Below are positions 63,293 through 64,000 of a DNA stretch of 64,000 nucleotides, piece by piece. Source of the DNA: Ensifer sp. WSM1721 (GTDB lineage: Bacteria; Pseudomonadota; Alphaproteobacteria; Rhizobiales; Rhizobiaceae). The position numbers and the translations under genes are program-made. The notes below the pieces were generated by a model. That model saw only the letters and a list, made by a program, of their open reading frames with translations. It was not told where the DNA came from and did no database searches. How positions within the stretch are numbered: position 1 is the stretch's first letter; each line of letters begins with the position of its first letter. The DNA is taken from NCBI RefSeq assembly GCF_000513895.2, contig NZ_CP165783.1, positions 744,001 through 808,000 of the forward strand. Direction: 5' to 3'.

Positions 63293-63320
63293 TTTACTTT
63301 AGAGGACATCAAACTATACT
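63293..63320 (+). promoter_or_regulatory. Sigma70-type promoter of guanidine riboswitch unit
   Basis: TTTACT (63293-63298) and TATACT (63315-63320) are spaced 16 bp apart. The second matches the -10 consensus at five of six positions. Transcription would begin near 63327, a few bases before the riboswitch aptamer. Confidence 0.55.
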
Positions 63321-63329
63321 GGCAATGTT

Positions 63330-63427
63330 TCTAGGGTTCCGATGCGATAAAGCATGACTGGACCGAGAGAAACCTCCGGTGGGGAGACATCCACCGGGTC
63401 CACGGCGGGATAAAAGCCCGGGAGGCT
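63330..63427 (+). promoter_or_regulatory. Guanidine-I riboswitch (ykkC class)
   Basis: The conserved ykkC core is present: TCTAGGGTTCCG at the 5' end, the P1b loop strand ACTGGACCGAGAGAAAC, a variable hairpin (CTCCGGTGGGGAGACATCCACCGG), then GGTCCACGGCGGGATAAAAG and CCCGGGAGG. These are hallmark aptamer words of guanidine-I RNAs. It lies 93 nt before the gene for a substrate-binding protein, whose expression it should raise when guanidinium is bound. Between aptamer and gene, CCCC (63494-63497) and GGGG (63509-63512, in the ribosome binding site) could pair and hide the start. Confidence 0.9.
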
Positions 63428-63520
63428 CATGCAGCGATGTCGTTGCTTTGGGAATCCCGCCTCGTGATTTCCGAGAAATGAGCGCAGCTTGAGCCCCAAG
63501 TCGAACAAGGGGAACAGACG

Positions 63521-64000
63521 ATGCGTTTCGGAAATGGCAGATTCGGTTTTCGTGCCCTCTCGGCCGCTCTCGGCCTCTCTCTCGCGCTACTCGCGGGCGG
63601 GACGCAGGCGGAGCCGAAGAAGGAATTCAATATCGCCTGGACGATCTATGTCGGCTGGATGCCATGGCCCTACGCGGCGGATGCCGGGATCGTGAAGAAA
63701 TGGGCCGACAAATACGGCATCACCATCAACGTCAAGCAGATCAACGATTACGTCGAGTCCATCAACCAGTACACCGCCGGCGGCTTCGACGGTGTGACGG
63801 CGACGAACATGGATGGCCTGACCATTCCTGCCGCCGGCGGCGTCGACACGACGATCCTGATCATCGGCGATTTCTCCAACGGCAATGACGGCATCGTCTC
63901 CAAGACCGCGAAGACGCCCGCCGATCTCAAGGGTGAGAGCATCAATCTTGTCGAACTGTCGGTCTCGCACTACCTGCTTGCGCGCGCTCTCGAAGCGGCG
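63521..64000 (+). CDS. NitT/TauT-type ABC substrate-binding protein, riboswitch-controlled (3' end outside window)
   Basis: The first 160 codons of a secreted binding protein. A signal peptide (FRALSAALGLSLALLAGGTQA) is followed by FNIAWTIYVGWMPWPYAADAG, which is typical of the nitrate/taurine/urea-carboxylase-associated family, and later GFDGVTATNMDGL and DFSNGNDGIV. AAGGGG precedes the ATG at 63521. Because a guanidine-I riboswitch heads this gene, it probably starts an operon for uptake (and possibly carboxylation) of guanidine, a use known for this riboswitch in proteobacteria. The permease and ATPase would lie beyond the window edge. Confidence 0.85.
   Translation, partial: MRFGNGRFGFRALSAALGLSLALLAGGTQAEPKKEFNIAWTIYVGWMPWPYAADAGIVKKWADKYGITINVKQINDYVESINQYTAGGFDGVTATNMDGLTIPAAGGVDTTILIIGDFSNGNDGIVSKTAKTPADLKGESINLVELSVSHYLLARALEAA

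Noticed and set aside
1..64000. CRISPR array, tRNA, rRNA, transposase or replication origin
   Set aside because: I looked for regularly spaced repeats, cloverleaf patterns, IS-type transposase motifs and repABC-like genes and found none. The only dispersed repeats are the RIME1-like elements.

Overview
The window reads as part of a large secondary replicon (pSymB-like megaplasmid/chromid) of a Sinorhizobium/Ensifer-type alphaproteobacterium. Supporting signs are the high GC content, tightly packed solute ABC transporter operons with catabolic genes, two near-complete and one partial RIME1-type rhizobial intergenic elements, a DctB/DctD-type sensor pair, rhizobial-style htpG, gabTD and ackA neighbours, and a decayed conjugation gene. 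Genus is an inference; no rRNA or tRNA gene was found.

Layout: 1-1269, a hydrolase (cut by the window edge) and a ring-cleaving dioxygenase of MhqE/MhqD type. 1460-4665, a DctB-like kinase and a DctD-like sigma54 activator whose GAFTGA loop reads GAFPGA. 4754-13780, a sugar operon (binding protein, ATPase, two permeases, epimerase, FGGY kinase, class II aldolase) with a divergent LacI regulator. 14035-19333, an Opp/Yej-type peptide ABC operon. 20088-21131, class II fructose-bisphosphate aldolase. 21197-26324, two fused surface-polysaccharide proteins (glycosyltransferase-ABC exporter and acyltransferase-glycosyltransferase). 26711-30652, a MerR-XRE-cupin regulator divergent from gabT-gabD. 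30674-33929, ackA and htpG. 34084-36572, a nucleotidyltransferase-like protein, a pentapeptide-repeat protein and a Tim44-like protein.

37006-50610 is the most accessory-looking part. It holds a 1415-residue secreted hydrolase/von Willebrand A protein with a small secreted neighbour, a frameshifted trbB remnant, and then a complete plant-signal-type LuxR solo module: luxR and a proline iminopeptidase on one strand, and a second iminopeptidase-like hydrolase with a five-component peptide ABC transporter on the other. A 20-bp lux-box-like palindrome lies between them. The LuxR protein has Met and Trp at the two positions that are Trp and Tyr in acyl-homoserine-lactone receptors, which is the signature of the OryR/XccR/PipR family. 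This is the system I consider most worth study.

50809-62929 is devoted to triose/polyol use. A PEP-dependent dihydroxyacetone kinase operon (dhaL, an EIIA-type dhaM, HPr, Enzyme I, a small unknown protein) ends with a dhaK broken by a 2-bp insertion. It is followed by an intact one-piece DhaK-DhaL kinase at the end of an ABC operon built like rhizobial glycerol transporters (binding protein, two permeases, 70-residue membrane protein, two ATPases). The window ends with a guanidine-I (ykkC) riboswitch ahead of the start of a NitT/TauT-type substrate-binding protein gene.
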